A DNA stretch of 35,776 bases from a virus. This document shows, one piece after another, positions 16,289-22,980 of this stretch. The notes below the pieces were generated by a model. The model was not told the origin of the DNA and ran no database searches. It saw only the letters and a program-made list of their open reading frames with translations. The position numbers were made by a program, and so were the translations under genes. Position 1 is the first letter of the stretch; the number at the start of each line of letters is the position of its first letter. The stretch covers positions 1 to 35,776 of the IMG/VR virus record IMGVR_UViG_3300024518_001238; one strand, given 5' to 3'.

Positions 16289-16308
16289 ATGCCATTTACT
16301 AAAGAGGA
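16289..16308 (+). repeat. 20-bp repeated start cassette, copy 2
   Basis: Identical to 15804-15823; it encodes M-P-F-T-K-E-D at the start of the HTH_17 gene. Confidence 0.85.
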
Positions 16309-16471
16309 TGTATTAAAACCACTCGATGTACAAAAGCTTTTAGGACTTTCAAAAACAACTGTAGCGGAGTTGCTTAGAAGCGGAAAGATCAGACACCAAC
16401 GTGCAGGGCGTAAGTACTTGATATCTAGGCAAGCAGTAGAAGATTTTGTAAATAACAAAACGGAAGAATAA
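16289..16471 (+). CDS. 60-aa HTH_17 (excisionase/MerR-like) DNA-binding protein
   Basis: The protein reads P-L-D-V-Q-K-L-L-G-L-S-K-T-T-V-A-E-L-L-R-S-G-K-I-R, followed by R-A-G-R-K-Y-L-I-S-R-Q-A-V-E-D-F-V, the classic winged helix of excisionase-family (HTH_17) proteins. Such proteins bend DNA at att sites or regulate promoters. I start at ATG 16289 because GGGAG is six bases upstream; the earlier in-frame ATG at 16283 has no room for a site. No integrase is visible, so a regulator role is as likely as a true excisionase. Confidence 0.8.
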   Translation: MPFTKEDVLKPLDVQKLLGLSKTTVAELLRSGKIRHQRAGRKYLISRQAVEDFVNNKTEE

Positions 16472-16513
16472 AAGGTACTTATTGCGTCTCAAATATTAAA
16501 TCAAGGAGATATC

Positions 16514-16789
16514 ATGGCAAAAGGAGTAATCAATATGTATGAATTTCCACGTTCATGTGCGGTATGCCGTGAGGGTGATGCCACGTCAGTAACCTCTGAA
16601 GTGACATGGGCTGATAGCACTGGCATACACAGGTGTACAAAACCATACGAACCAGGTGTATTCGATACACCACCAGTTCCGTTCATTAGATGCACTTACT
16701 GCAAAGGCTGGCTATGCTCAAGGCACTCCACCCATCAGGGGCAGTGCTACGTAAACATAATACAAAAAAGGACAGGAGAGAGTAACTAA
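16514..16789 (+). CDS. 91-aa zinc-finger-like protein
   Basis: AAGGAG lies five bases before the ATG. C15-x2-C18, C41, C60-x2-C63, C68, H71, H74 and C78 form what looks like a double zinc-binding or RING/treble-clef arrangement. The middle is a Pro-rich link. Its stop overlaps the next start as TAATG. The likely role is protein or nucleic-acid binding; no family is recognised. Confidence 0.65.
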   Translation: MAKGVINMYEFPRSCAVCREGDATSVTSEVTWADSTGIHRCTKPYEPGVFDTPPVPFIRCTYCKGWLCSRHSTHQGQCYVNIIQKRTGESN

Positions 16790-17238
16790 TGACCATGCAA
16801 GACACAGGGAGAATGCTACAGCAATACCACGATACACTAGAGGAGATCAAAGCCTTACGCAAAAAGGCAGACATGATGAAGCAAGAACTCATAGGTATCA
16901 TCGAGTTCACAGGAGCAACCTCTATACCGGACCCTACCTTTGAGTGTAAGCTAGGCCAAACCAACACCTACGATAAGCTCCAATGGAACAATCTGGTCAA
17001 CAGCGAGGTGGTTGAAATACTTCCAGATGATGTTGCCAAGATCCGGCCAGTAGAGGAGATGACCGCACAACAACTGGTAGACCAGGGCCGTGGCAAAGAG
17101 GTAGTCCAGCACATGGAGTGGGGGAACGCATCAACAGTGGAGTCTGTCTGCAAGCAGTACGGCAGGGATGCGCTAAGAATATTTGAAGCAAGTAAAATCC
17201 CCGGCGATCCTACCCTGACATTCAAGTTGAAGAAATGA
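16789..17238 (+). CDS. 149-aa coiled-coil early protein
   Basis: The start ATG overlaps the upstream stop as TAATG. Residues about 5-40 form a likely coiled coil (E-E-I-K-A-L-R-K-K-A-D-M-M-K-Q-E-L); the rest is a compact alpha/beta domain ending in a basic tail. Similar N-terminal coiled coils occur in small phage recombination and replication accessory proteins, but I recognise no family. It lies just upstream of the replication genes. Confidence 0.62.
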   Translation: MTMQDTGRMLQQYHDTLEEIKALRKKADMMKQELIGIIEFTGATSIPDPTFECKLGQTNTYDKLQWNNLVNSEVVEILPDDVAKIRPVEEMTAQQLVDQGRGKEVVQHMEWGNASTVESVCKQYGRDALRIFEASKIPGDPTLTFKLKK

Positions 17239-17390
17239 CAGAGAAACGACCACGTAGAACCAGGGGTAAGGGCCGTTCCATTAAATTGTTCTGCAATATA
17301 TGCAACATGGAAGTGCCAAAACAAGACCCGGATCACTACACCCAACACGCAGAAGAATTAAATAAGGATAAAAAAAGACTGCTCGGTTAG
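17235..17390 (+). CDS. 51-aa C2H2 zinc-finger protein
   Basis: The ATG at 17235 overlaps the previous stop as ATGA. The product is a basic N-terminus (K-R-P-R-R-T-R-G-K-G-R) followed by C20-x2-C23...H34-x3-H38, a complete C2H2 spacing, and a Lys-rich tail. The basic arm plus the finger suggest DNA or RNA binding. The gene is short but has a clean coupled start. A stem-loop with GACTGCT/AGCAGTC arms lies over its end (17377-17404). Confidence 0.6.
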   Translation: MTEKRPRRTRGKGRSIKLFCNICNMEVPKQDPDHYTQHAEELNKDKKRLLG

Positions 17391-17427
17391 GCGACCAAGC
17401 AGTCCAAAAGGAGATAGGTTCATAGTT

Positions 17428-17463
17428 ATGAGCCTAACTCACTTACACTACCATACCGCTTGA
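17428..17463 (+). other. 11-codon micro-ORF before the initiator gene
   Basis: The frame M-S-L-T-H-L-H-Y-H-T-A-stop ends eleven bases before the initiator ATG at 17474, and the AAGGAG of that gene overlaps its stop. The micro-ORF's own AAGGAG is about 14 bases upstream, which is long. It could be a leader peptide coupling translation of the initiator, or chance. Confidence 0.25.
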
Positions 17464-17473
17464 AGGAGAGTCA

Positions 17474-18253
17474 ATGAGCATCAAGGCTTTGAACTGGGCA
17501 ATACATGAGGCAGACGTTACTAATCCGTTGCAGAAATGGATGCTTGTATGTCTTGCTGATTTCCACAACCAGGAAACAGGACAGTGCAATCCAAGTGTCG
17601 CTACCCTACTGAAAATGTCAGGGATGAAAAGATCTACTGTATACCAGTACCTCAAGGAACTGGAAGCAGAAGGAATTATAACCAAGGACACCAGCTACAG
17701 GGAGAACGGATCGCAGACAACTAACTACTACTACTTGAACATGGATGGTGTCCATGAACTGGACGGGGGGGTCCATGAGCTGGACCCCTTGAACCAGTAT
17801 ACTAATATAAACATAGTAAACAAAGAAAACATAGTAAACAATGTAGACGTAGTAGACAACGTAGTAAACAACGTAGTACCCATAGATACCAACGATGACT
17901 TAGAGTTACCTGATTGGTATAAACTTTTGCAGACCGAACCTAGATGGATTGATCCACCTACTGGACCTGCTCTTAAAGATTATATAGCCGTGACTGAGAA
18001 GGCTGTACTGGATAAGAAAGAATCTATACTGAGGGCAACGGGACAGGAAAAGAATGTTCTTACTTTAGCTAATGAGTTTATTGGACACGGTAAGACAGGG
18101 GACAAAGGTAAGAAATGGAAAGATCTTCAGTCAGCTTTTAGAAATTGGATATCTCGTGCTGATAGAGAGTGGCAACCAAAGCCACCCACTGGAAACGCAA
18201 GCCACTCAAACCAGGATAAGTACACACAGGCAAAAACAGATTTAGGGAGATAG
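17474..18253 (+). CDS. Replication initiator/replisome organiser (winged-helix, lambda O-like)
   Basis: This 259-residue protein has a winged-helix domain at residues about 15-75 (K-W-M-L-V-C-L-A-D-F, P-S-V-A-T-L-L-K-M-S-G, R-S-T-V-Y-Q-Y-L-K-E-L) of the type found in phage replisome organisers. A linker follows, and a C-terminal helical domain (about 145-245) with an A-N-E-F-I-G-H then K-W-K-D-L-Q-S-A-F-R-N-W-I pattern seen in DnaD-like and phage primosome proteins. AGGAG is six bases before the ATG. The next gene encodes a DnaC-type loader, the standard partner. The linker (residues about 112-136) is Asn/Val-rich because its DNA is an iteron-like array. The role is to bind the origin and recruit helicase and loader. 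Confidence 0.8.
   Translation: MSIKALNWAIHEADVTNPLQKWMLVCLADFHNQETGQCNPSVATLLKMSGMKRSTVYQYLKELEAEGIITKDTSYRENGSQTTNYYYLNMDGVHELDGGVHELDPLNQYTNINIVNKENIVNNVDVVDNVVNNVVPIDTNDDLELPDWYKLLQTEPRWIDPPTGPALKDYIAVTEKAVLDKKESILRATGQEKNVLTLANEFIGHGKTGDKGKKWKDLQSAFRNWISRADREWQPKPPTGNASHSNQDKYTQAKTDLGR
17810..17880 (+). repeat. Iteron-like array in initiator gene, candidate origin
   Basis: Units close to AACATAGTAAACAA occur at 17810-17823 and 17828-17841. Related units ACGTAGTAGACAAC (17847-17860) and AACGTAGTAAACAA (17858-17871) follow, with a final AACGTAGTA at 17870-17878. Spacing is 18-19 bases and then 12. The stretch is AT-rich and lies inside the initiator gene, as the lambda origin lies inside gene O. 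Confidence 0.5.
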
Positions 18254-18256
18254 GAT

Positions 18257-19138
18257 ATGACAGATGATGATGTAGGGCCAATAGTCAGGGTAGCTTCCCA
18301 GGAACTAGCCAAGGGGAGTGAAGGGGAAACCCAGGAAGAAAAGATGGACAGGATCAGGAAGGCAGTACAGGGTGCAATGGGAGAGCCTATGCCAGAAGAA
18401 GCACAATGCACTGACTGCCGTAAGTATGACGGCACTCATCCCAAGGTGAAGGAGATTTTAGGTGAAAGGGTAGCCAGAGCCGGGGGTAATCACGCGGTCG
18501 TACTCGGAGTGGAATGTTCATGCAAGCAAACCAGGGAGTTTGAAATTGAACGGCGGTGGATGCAGTCTGGTCTACAGCGTGACGGGGGAGCCATCAATAC
18601 CTTCAGTAACTTTGATAACAGGGGGTATCCAGTTTTACAGGAAGCCTACGAGAAGGCTCTCAGATTGACAGAGAACCCCGACCACTTTGTTTTGACACTG
18701 GTAGGCCCGGTTGGGGTAGGCAAGTCCCATCTGTTGGAAGCAGCCTGTAGACAGGCTCTTGATCTTGGCAAGTCAGCCCGGTATGAATTGTCATCCAGCA
18801 TTATGGACAACCTGAGAAGTGTATACAGCAATAGTGACAACACATACTCTATGGCTGATTGGATGCAGTGGTACTCAACCAAGTGGCTTCTGGCTATTGA
18901 TGATCTAGGGACAGAGAATGGCACGGACTTTGTACAGGAAAGACTGACGATGATCCTGGAGTACCGTATCAAGAACAATCTCCGCACCATATTATCCAGC
19001 AATGAGGTAAAGGGTGAGGTAGAGAACAGGTTTGGCAGTCGTGTCGCGTCACGGTTGTTCAGTTCAAATCAGCATCTGTCGGATTCAGAAGTGTTGATTA
19101 TCAACAACGTGCCAGACTATAGGGCAAAGAAAGATTAA
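18257..19138 (+). CDS. DnaC-like helicase loader ATPase
   Basis: This 293-residue AAA+ protein should load the replicative helicase at the phage origin. The ATPase core has Walker A G150-P-V-G-V-G-K-S157, Walker B L-L-A-I-D-D216, a sensor-1-like T-I-L-S-S-N and an Arg-finger-type G-S-R-V-A-S-R-L segment near 260-267, all as in DnaC/DnaI. The N-terminal 100 residues carry C51-x2-C54 and C87-x-C89, a likely zinc site, which fits the helicase-binding domain of DnaI-type loaders. It starts three bases after the initiator stop and is surely co-expressed. Host helicase would be the partner, as no phage helicase is visible. An IstB-type transposition ATPase is unlikely here because no transposase is near. 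Confidence 0.88.
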   Translation: MTDDDVGPIVRVASQELAKGSEGETQEEKMDRIRKAVQGAMGEPMPEEAQCTDCRKYDGTHPKVKEILGERVARAGGNHAVVLGVECSCKQTREFEIERRWMQSGLQRDGGAINTFSNFDNRGYPVLQEAYEKALRLTENPDHFVLTLVGPVGVGKSHLLEAACRQALDLGKSARYELSSSIMDNLRSVYSNSDNTYSMADWMQWYSTKWLLAIDDLGTENGTDFVQERLTMILEYRIKNNLRTILSSNEVKGEVENRFGSRVASRLFSSNQHLSDSEVLIINNVPDYRAKKD

Positions 19139-19139
19139 T

Positions 19140-19514
19140 ATGAGCGTTGCATACAAACATACTGTATTTGAAAACGGTTGCCGTGTACGCAATGGGAAGG
19201 ATGATGTTATGTTCCAGCATAACAACTGCTTTACCTGTCCCCTTCCCATGTGTGTTCTCGACTACAACCAGGGTGGATCTAGGGGTAGGGCATTAAAAAG
19301 ACTCAGGGTTTATCCTGACATACATGGCCTTGCCCGTTGTCCCGAGGAAAGTAAATCCGTAATGGTAAAGATAATAGCCACAGATCATAAGGTCACTGTC
19401 CGTACTGTGTGGCGGTGGCTTAAAGAGTTTGTGGAAGTTAGTGGAAACCGGGAGCAGTTTCTAGGAAATGAACTTTTACTAGGAGTGGAATCATGCCAAC
19501 CCAAGGAGCTATGA
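19140..19514 (+). CDS. 124-aa Cys-rich helix-turn-helix protein
   Basis: The start follows the loader stop in a TAATATG arrangement without a strong ribosome binding site. C30-x2-C33 and C38 with further Cys at 14 and 67 suggest a metal site; residues about 75-97 (V-K-I-I-A-T-D-H-K-V-T-V-R-T-V-W-R-W-L-K-E-F) form a helix-turn-helix. It overlaps the methyltransferase start by 22 bases. It may be a regulator of the early region; the family is not recognised. Confidence 0.62.
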   Translation: MSVAYKHTVFENGCRVRNGKDDVMFQHNNCFTCPLPMCVLDYNQGGSRGRALKRLRVYPDIHGLARCPEESKSVMVKIIATDHKVTVRTVWRWLKEFVEVSGNREQFLGNELLLGVESCQPKEL

Positions 19515-20029
19515 ATCATGTAAGCCTGTTTACAGGCTATGAAGGATTTGGACTAGGACTAAAGATGGCAGGAATGCCCATAAGGACGGTACTTTATTGT
19601 GAGAACGAACCTTACGCACAAGAGATACTCAGAGCCAGAATCAAAGAAGGATACCTCGATGACGCTCCCATCTGGCCTGATATCAACGATTTGCCCGGAT
19701 CACTCTTTGCTGGAAAAGTGGACATCATCACTGCCGGGTTCCCGTGCCAGCCACATTCAGTCGCAGGACACCGACAGGGAGAGTCCGATGAGCGCAATCT
19801 CTGGCCTCAAACGAGGCGAATTATTGATGAGATACGACCGTCCATTTGCATGCTGGAGAACGTACCAGGGATCTCTGTTCGACCTGACGATGGACGGCCA
19901 GCATATGGGGGCGTTGTACTCGGAGAGCTTTCCGAACTCGGGTATGATTGTGTCTGGACAACTGTATCAGCTTCCGACTCAGGCGCACCCCATCTCCGCA
20001 AACGATGGTGGGTTATGGCCCACGCCTAA
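19493..20029 (+). CDS. DNA cytosine-5 methyltransferase, catalytic half
   Basis: This 178-residue product carries motif I (L-F-T-G-Y-E-G-F-G-L-G-L), the catalytic motif IV (G-F-P-C-Q-P-H-S, with the cysteine nucleophile), motif VI (E-N-V-P-G) and motif VIII (G-A-P-H-L-R-K-R-W-W-V) of C5 DNA methyltransferases. It would transfer methyl from SAM to cytosine. AGGAG lies seven bases before ATG 19493. The frame stops after A-H-A, before any target recognition domain or motif X. Those are encoded in the +1 frame, in the gene starting at about 19827. So the enzyme is split, frameshifted or assembled from two chains. No restriction endonuclease is visible, so it is probably an orphan or anti-restriction enzyme. 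Confidence 0.88.
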   Translation: MPTQGAMNHVSLFTGYEGFGLGLKMAGMPIRTVLYCENEPYAQEILRARIKEGYLDDAPIWPDINDLPGSLFAGKVDIITAGFPCQPHSVAGHRQGESDERNLWPQTRRIIDEIRPSICMLENVPGISVRPDDGRPAYGGVVLGELSELGYDCVWTTVSASDSGAPHLRKRWWVMAHA

Positions 20030-20510
20030 AGCCGGGAACCCCGGAAGCCGTCCAAACGGCAAAGGTGGCAAAATTCTCAACGAAGAAGTGCAGATTGCCG
20101 AAGGCTTGAGGAATCGTGGTGAATTATGGCCCACGCCAACGGCAAGGGATCATAAAGACGGTACTGCTGAATCCTGTAGCAACGTGCCTGAGAACGGACT
20201 GCTTGGCAGAACGATCCATGAAGGACAGAACCAGCCCACCGCAGCACTAAATCCTGATTGGGTGGAATGGCTGATGGGAGTACCCATAGGCTGGAGTTCT
20301 CCAGAGCCTTTACCAGAGGGCGCATGGGAAGAATGGATAACTGACATTACCTCTGGCACCTGGTGGGACACTGAACGAGATATCCCAAGGGTTACAACTG
20401 AGAGAACCAACAGGGTGAAGCGTTTGAAAGCCCTGGGGAATGGCATTGTGCCTCGCTGTATACCAGTATTTTTAGGAGTAGTACCATGTATAGTCCAGGA
20501 GACAGACTAA
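19827..20510 (+). CDS. Methyltransferase C-terminal/target-recognition-like protein in the overlapping frame
   Basis: This frame runs +1 to the catalytic half and overlaps it by 203 bases. From ATG 19827 it has a pattern known from free-standing phage methylase-related proteins: E-S-F-P-N-S-G-M...G-Q-L-Y-Q-L-P, two W-P-T-P motifs, then L-N-P-D-W-V-E-W-L-M-G-V-P-I-G-W, and motif X-like R-L-K-A-L-G-N-G-I-V-P. The frame opens further upstream (to 19599) but that part has no recognisable motif. The start is uncertain: GAGG lies ten bases before ATG 19827. Possible outcomes are a separate subunit, a frameshift fusion or a broken gene; conserved sequence in both frames argues against plain decay. 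Confidence 0.7.
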   Translation: MRYDRPFACWRTYQGSLFDLTMDGQHMGALYSESFPNSGMIVSGQLYQLPTQAHPISANDGGLWPTPKAGNPGSRPNGKGGKILNEEVQIAEGLRNRGELWPTPTARDHKDGTAESCSNVPENGLLGRTIHEGQNQPTAALNPDWVEWLMGVPIGWSSPEPLPEGAWEEWITDITSGTWWDTERDIPRVTTERTNRVKRLKALGNGIVPRCIPVFLGVVPCIVQETD

Positions 20511-20704
20511 CATCAGGCGAATCAAGGGCACTAGGACTCCGTAGCACTCCTCATATCAGGGTCAAATGTGCTGGAGAAGATGACTACGGAAAGCAGTACG
20601 GATGCGGTGAGGAGCGGTGGGCTATCAGGAAGCTCGGAGTCTCATCCACATTCATGTGCCGTAAATGTGCCATAGACAAACGTAAGCACGGATTCAAGCT
20701 ATAA
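20486..20704 (+). CDS. 72-aa zinc-ribbon-like protein
   Basis: AGGAG lies seven bases before the ATG, which overlaps the end of the methyltransferase C-terminal frame by 25 bases. C28, C40 and C58-x2-C61 form a probable zinc site in a basic protein. It lies between DNA-modification and sigma-like genes. No family is recognised. Confidence 0.65.
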   Translation: MYSPGDRLTSGESRALGLRSTPHIRVKCAGEDDYGKQYGCGEERWAIRKLGVSSTFMCRKCAIDKRKHGFKL

Positions 20705-20726
20705 AAGGGAGATACAAGGAGAGATT

Positions 20727-21338
20727 ATGGAAGAATTACTAACCACAGAAGAAATAGAAAGTATGTGGGATTGGTGGGCTAAAACCTCACTAATGACCGG
20801 ACACTACCCTTCTACCCTGACTGACCGAGAAAAGAGAGTTATGGATTTGAGATACGGACGATCTCGTTGCAGCATTCATGCCGGGCCTGAAGCCCTACAA
20901 TGCCCTAAATGCTATATAAGACGGTCGGATGAAGAGATCAATAAAATTCTAGATAATAAAAATTGGATGATTAGTAGGTGGAATAAGGGCAATGATAGAT
21001 TGTACGCAATGACCATATATAGGAAAGATGGGACTTCAGAGAACATGCGAGTTACTCCTTACAAATTTGAGGAAATTGATAGATACATTCTTGCTCCTAG
21101 ACCAAACTGGCGCGTACAGCATACACAGAAAGAAGTAGGTATAGCATTGGGACTACAGGACAAGAGAGTCGGCCAGATAGAGGCTAAGGCCGTACGAAAG
21201 ATAAAATCCCATATGGTTACACTAACGAACAAATTTGCCAGAATGGTAGAAATAGCAGACAGTTTTTCACTTGAAATGGAAGAGGATTCAGATGGCAAGA
21301 GAACCTTAGTTGTAAAAGATATAAGGGCTGATGATTAG
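20727..21338 (+). CDS. Sigma-70 region 4-like protein with split HTH, paralog 1
   Basis: Residues 31-44 read L-T-D-R-E-K-R-V-M-D-L-R-Y-G, the start of sigma-70 region 4. The helix-turn-helix itself appears only at 132-160 (H-T-Q-K-E-V-G-I-A-L-G-L...R-V-G-Q-I-E-A-K-A-V-R-K-I-K). An insert of about 87 residues with C48 and C59-x2-C62 lies between. In ordinary sigma factors the two parts are only a few residues apart. The next gene but one (21382) has the same plan. GGAG is close before ATG 20727. It probably acts as a transcription factor, perhaps a sigma-like or anti-sigma regulator for late genes; regions 2 and 3 are absent. Confidence 0.72.
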   Translation: MEELLTTEEIESMWDWWAKTSLMTGHYPSTLTDREKRVMDLRYGRSRCSIHAGPEALQCPKCYIRRSDEEINKILDNKNWMISRWNKGNDRLYAMTIYRKDGTSENMRVTPYKFEEIDRYILAPRPNWRVQHTQKEVGIALGLQDKRVGQIEAKAVRKIKSHMVTLTNKFARMVEIADSFSLEMEEDSDGKRTLVVKDIRADD

Positions 21339-21351
21339 TAGGGAGATAGTT

Positions 21352-21381
21352 ATGAGTTATTGGAGTGAGGAGAAGGATTAA
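21352..21381 (+). other. 9-codon micro-ORF with strong ribosome binding site
   Basis: GGGAG at the ideal six-base distance precedes M-S-Y-W-S-E-E-K-D-stop, whose TAA abuts the ATG of the next gene (TAAATG). Its GAGGAGAAGG codons serve as the ribosome binding site of that gene. It may be a coupling leader peptide or the remnant of a lost gene. Confidence 0.4.
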
Positions 21382-21990
21382 ATGGAAACTTTAACAAGAA
21401 ATCAATTACTGGATTTGTCCCAGTGGGCAATGAAAACACAATTCATGGCAAAGCATTATTCGCCCGGGTTAAACGACCGGGAAAGACAGGTGTTGCTTTT
21501 AAGATATGGGTGGGATTATTGCAGCAACCGAGAATGTAAAAAATGCTGGGAGCTTATACCGACCTCTACCTGGAATACTTGGACTCAGTTTATGACCGGG
21601 AACGAAACCAGCTTCTTTAAAATCCCCACCGCCGAGGAAAGAAGGGCGATGCACCAAGACATGGAAGTTGAAAGTGGATTGATTGATCCGACAGGTCAAT
21701 ACATCCAGCCTCAGCCAGTGGTCAGGACCGTGACCACATCAATATCCGTACCCCCAGACGAAGATTTTCACTGGCGTCCGGTTACGGTTAACGATATATT
21801 ACACCAGGACACCCACCGAAGAAAAAGGAAACCCAAACCACACACACAAAAGGAAATCGGCGTTGAATTGGGTGGAATAACGGGTGGCAGAGTCAGTGCT
21901 ATCGAAGCCAAGGCCATCAGAAAGAACCGTTACCATCTGCACCAGTTATGGAAGAAATTTACCACGATGGTAGAAGCTACGGATGATTAG
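21382..21990 (+). CDS. Sigma-70 region 4-like protein with split HTH, paralog 2
   Basis: Residues 30-43 (L-N-D-R-E-R-Q-V-L-L-L-R-Y-G) match the start of sigma region 4 and residues 154-181 (H-T-Q-K-E-I-G-V-E-L-G-G...R-V-S-A-I-E-A-K-A-I-R-K) match the HTH, with an insert of about 110 residues carrying C47, C52 and C55. The N-terminal 30 residues also align with paralog 1 (S-x-W/W-W...M-x-x-H-Y-x-P/S). The inserts themselves are not alike. The pair is a tandem, strongly diverged duplication. Its end overlaps the rusA remnant by eight bases. Confidence 0.7.
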   Translation: METLTRNQLLDLSQWAMKTQFMAKHYSPGLNDRERQVLLLRYGWDYCSNRECKKCWELIPTSTWNTWTQFMTGNETSFFKIPTAEERRAMHQDMEVESGLIDPTGQYIQPQPVVRTVTTSISVPPDEDFHWRPVTVNDILHQDTHRRKRKPKPHTQKEIGVELGGITGGRVSAIEAKAIRKNRYHLHQLWKKFTTMVEATDD

Positions 21991-22023
21991 CATAGAACTA
22001 CCATACCTACCACCAAAGGAGTT
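21986..22023 (+). repeat. 38-bp direct repeat, copy 1 (duplicated rusA 5' end)
   Basis: Identical to 22976-23013, which is codons about 3-15 of rusA. Here it continues an ATG at 21983 to give M-I-S-I-E-L-P-Y-L-P-P-K-E-F and then a stop at 22025-22027. It is a truncated rusA start, and its AAGGAG codons (K-E) act as the ribosome binding site of the radical SAM gene. Confidence 0.9.
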
Positions 22024-22026
22024 TTA

Positions 22027-22980
22027 ATGGAAGTCAGACTAACACATATTGACGGTAAACTACCAAACCTTGCGTTGATGAAACTGGCGCACTGGCACAA
22101 GGAACAGGGTGACAATGTTACTCTAGCCAGAACACCATCGCCTGATATGTTTGAACCGCAATACGACAAGGTGTATGGATCAGCAGTATTTCAATGGTCA
22201 TCCAAACGTGTTGTTAAGGATTTGCTGAACGCCTTCCCCGATGCGGTTGTTGGCGGTACTGGTACAAACGAAACCCACACAGTTGAAGGACTGCTGGAAG
22301 TGGACGAGTACGAGCATTACAACTATTCGATATACCCGGAGTACGAATGGAGTATTGGTTTTTCGCAACGTGGATGCCGGTTGAATTGTGGCTTTTGTGT
22401 AGTGCCCAAAAAAGAGGGTAGACCAAGAAGCGTTAATTCGATCTGGGATATCTGGAGACCTGGCACTGAACGTAATATCTGTTTACTGGACAACGACTTT
22501 TTCGGTCAAGCAAAAGATCAATGGGAAGCCAGGATTGAGGAAATAAAGGAAGGTAATTTCAAAGTAAATTTTAATCAAGGCATAAACGTCAGGTTAATCA
22601 ATGATGAAAGCGCAAAGGTTTTATCAGAAGTGGAATATTATGACGCACGTTTCAAAAACAAAAGACTCTATACAGCATGGGACAACGTGGGGCAGGAAGA
22701 TATATTCTTCAAGGGTTTCAACCAGTTAACCAACGCAGGTATCAACCCGAATCATATAATGGTTTATATGTTAATTGGTTATAAGCCAGGGGAAACAATG
22801 GAAGAAATCCTATACCGATATCAAAAATTAAAGGATGCTGGATGCCTTCCATATCCGATGGTTTACAACAACGAAAACAAAAGACTCAAAAGATTCCAAA
22901 GATGGGTGGTTACTCGTATTGATGCCCACGCTACATGGGAAGAGTTTGAAGCATCATATAAGAGCCAGTATGACTATTAG
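22027..22980 (+). CDS. Radical SAM protein, inserted cassette
   Basis: This 317-residue protein has the radical SAM cluster motif C117-x3-C121-x2-C124 in G-C-R-L-N-C-G-F-C. The N-terminal 80 residues (D-K-V-Y-G-S-A-V-F-Q-W...A-V-V-G-G-T-G) look like the B12-binding-type Rossmann segment seen before the core in MiaB-like and other radical SAM enzymes; the rest forms the expected alpha/beta barrel. Chemistry could be methylthiolation, methylation or another modification of RNA, nucleotide or protein; the substrate is not evident. The ATG follows AAGGAG by five bases and overlaps the stop of the rusA remnant as TAATG. The gene is bounded by 38-bp direct repeats, which marks it as an acquired or duplicated-end cassette (moron-like). 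Confidence 0.85.
   Translation: MEVRLTHIDGKLPNLALMKLAHWHKEQGDNVTLARTPSPDMFEPQYDKVYGSAVFQWSSKRVVKDLLNAFPDAVVGGTGTNETHTVEGLLEVDEYEHYNYSIYPEYEWSIGFSQRGCRLNCGFCVVPKKEGRPRSVNSIWDIWRPGTERNICLLDNDFFGQAKDQWEARIEEIKEGNFKVNFNQGINVRLINDESAKVLSEVEYYDARFKNKRLYTAWDNVGQEDIFFKGFNQLTNAGINPNHIMVYMLIGYKPGETMEEILYRYQKLKDAGCLPYPMVYNNENKRLKRFQRWVVTRIDAHATWEEFEASYKSQYDY

Noticed and set aside
16289-16471. Proof of temperate lifestyle from the excisionase-like protein
   Set aside because: HTH_17 proteins are common regulators; no integrase, attachment core or CI-type repressor is visible, so lysogeny is not supported.
19599-19826. Extension of the methyltransferase C-terminal frame upstream to 19599
   Set aside because: This part has no recognisable motif, whereas the conserved block begins only after 19827.
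22835-22969. 45-codon N-terminal extension of rusA
   Set aside because: It lies wholly within the radical SAM gene in another frame, does not resemble RusA, and ATG 22970 gives a normal RusA length.
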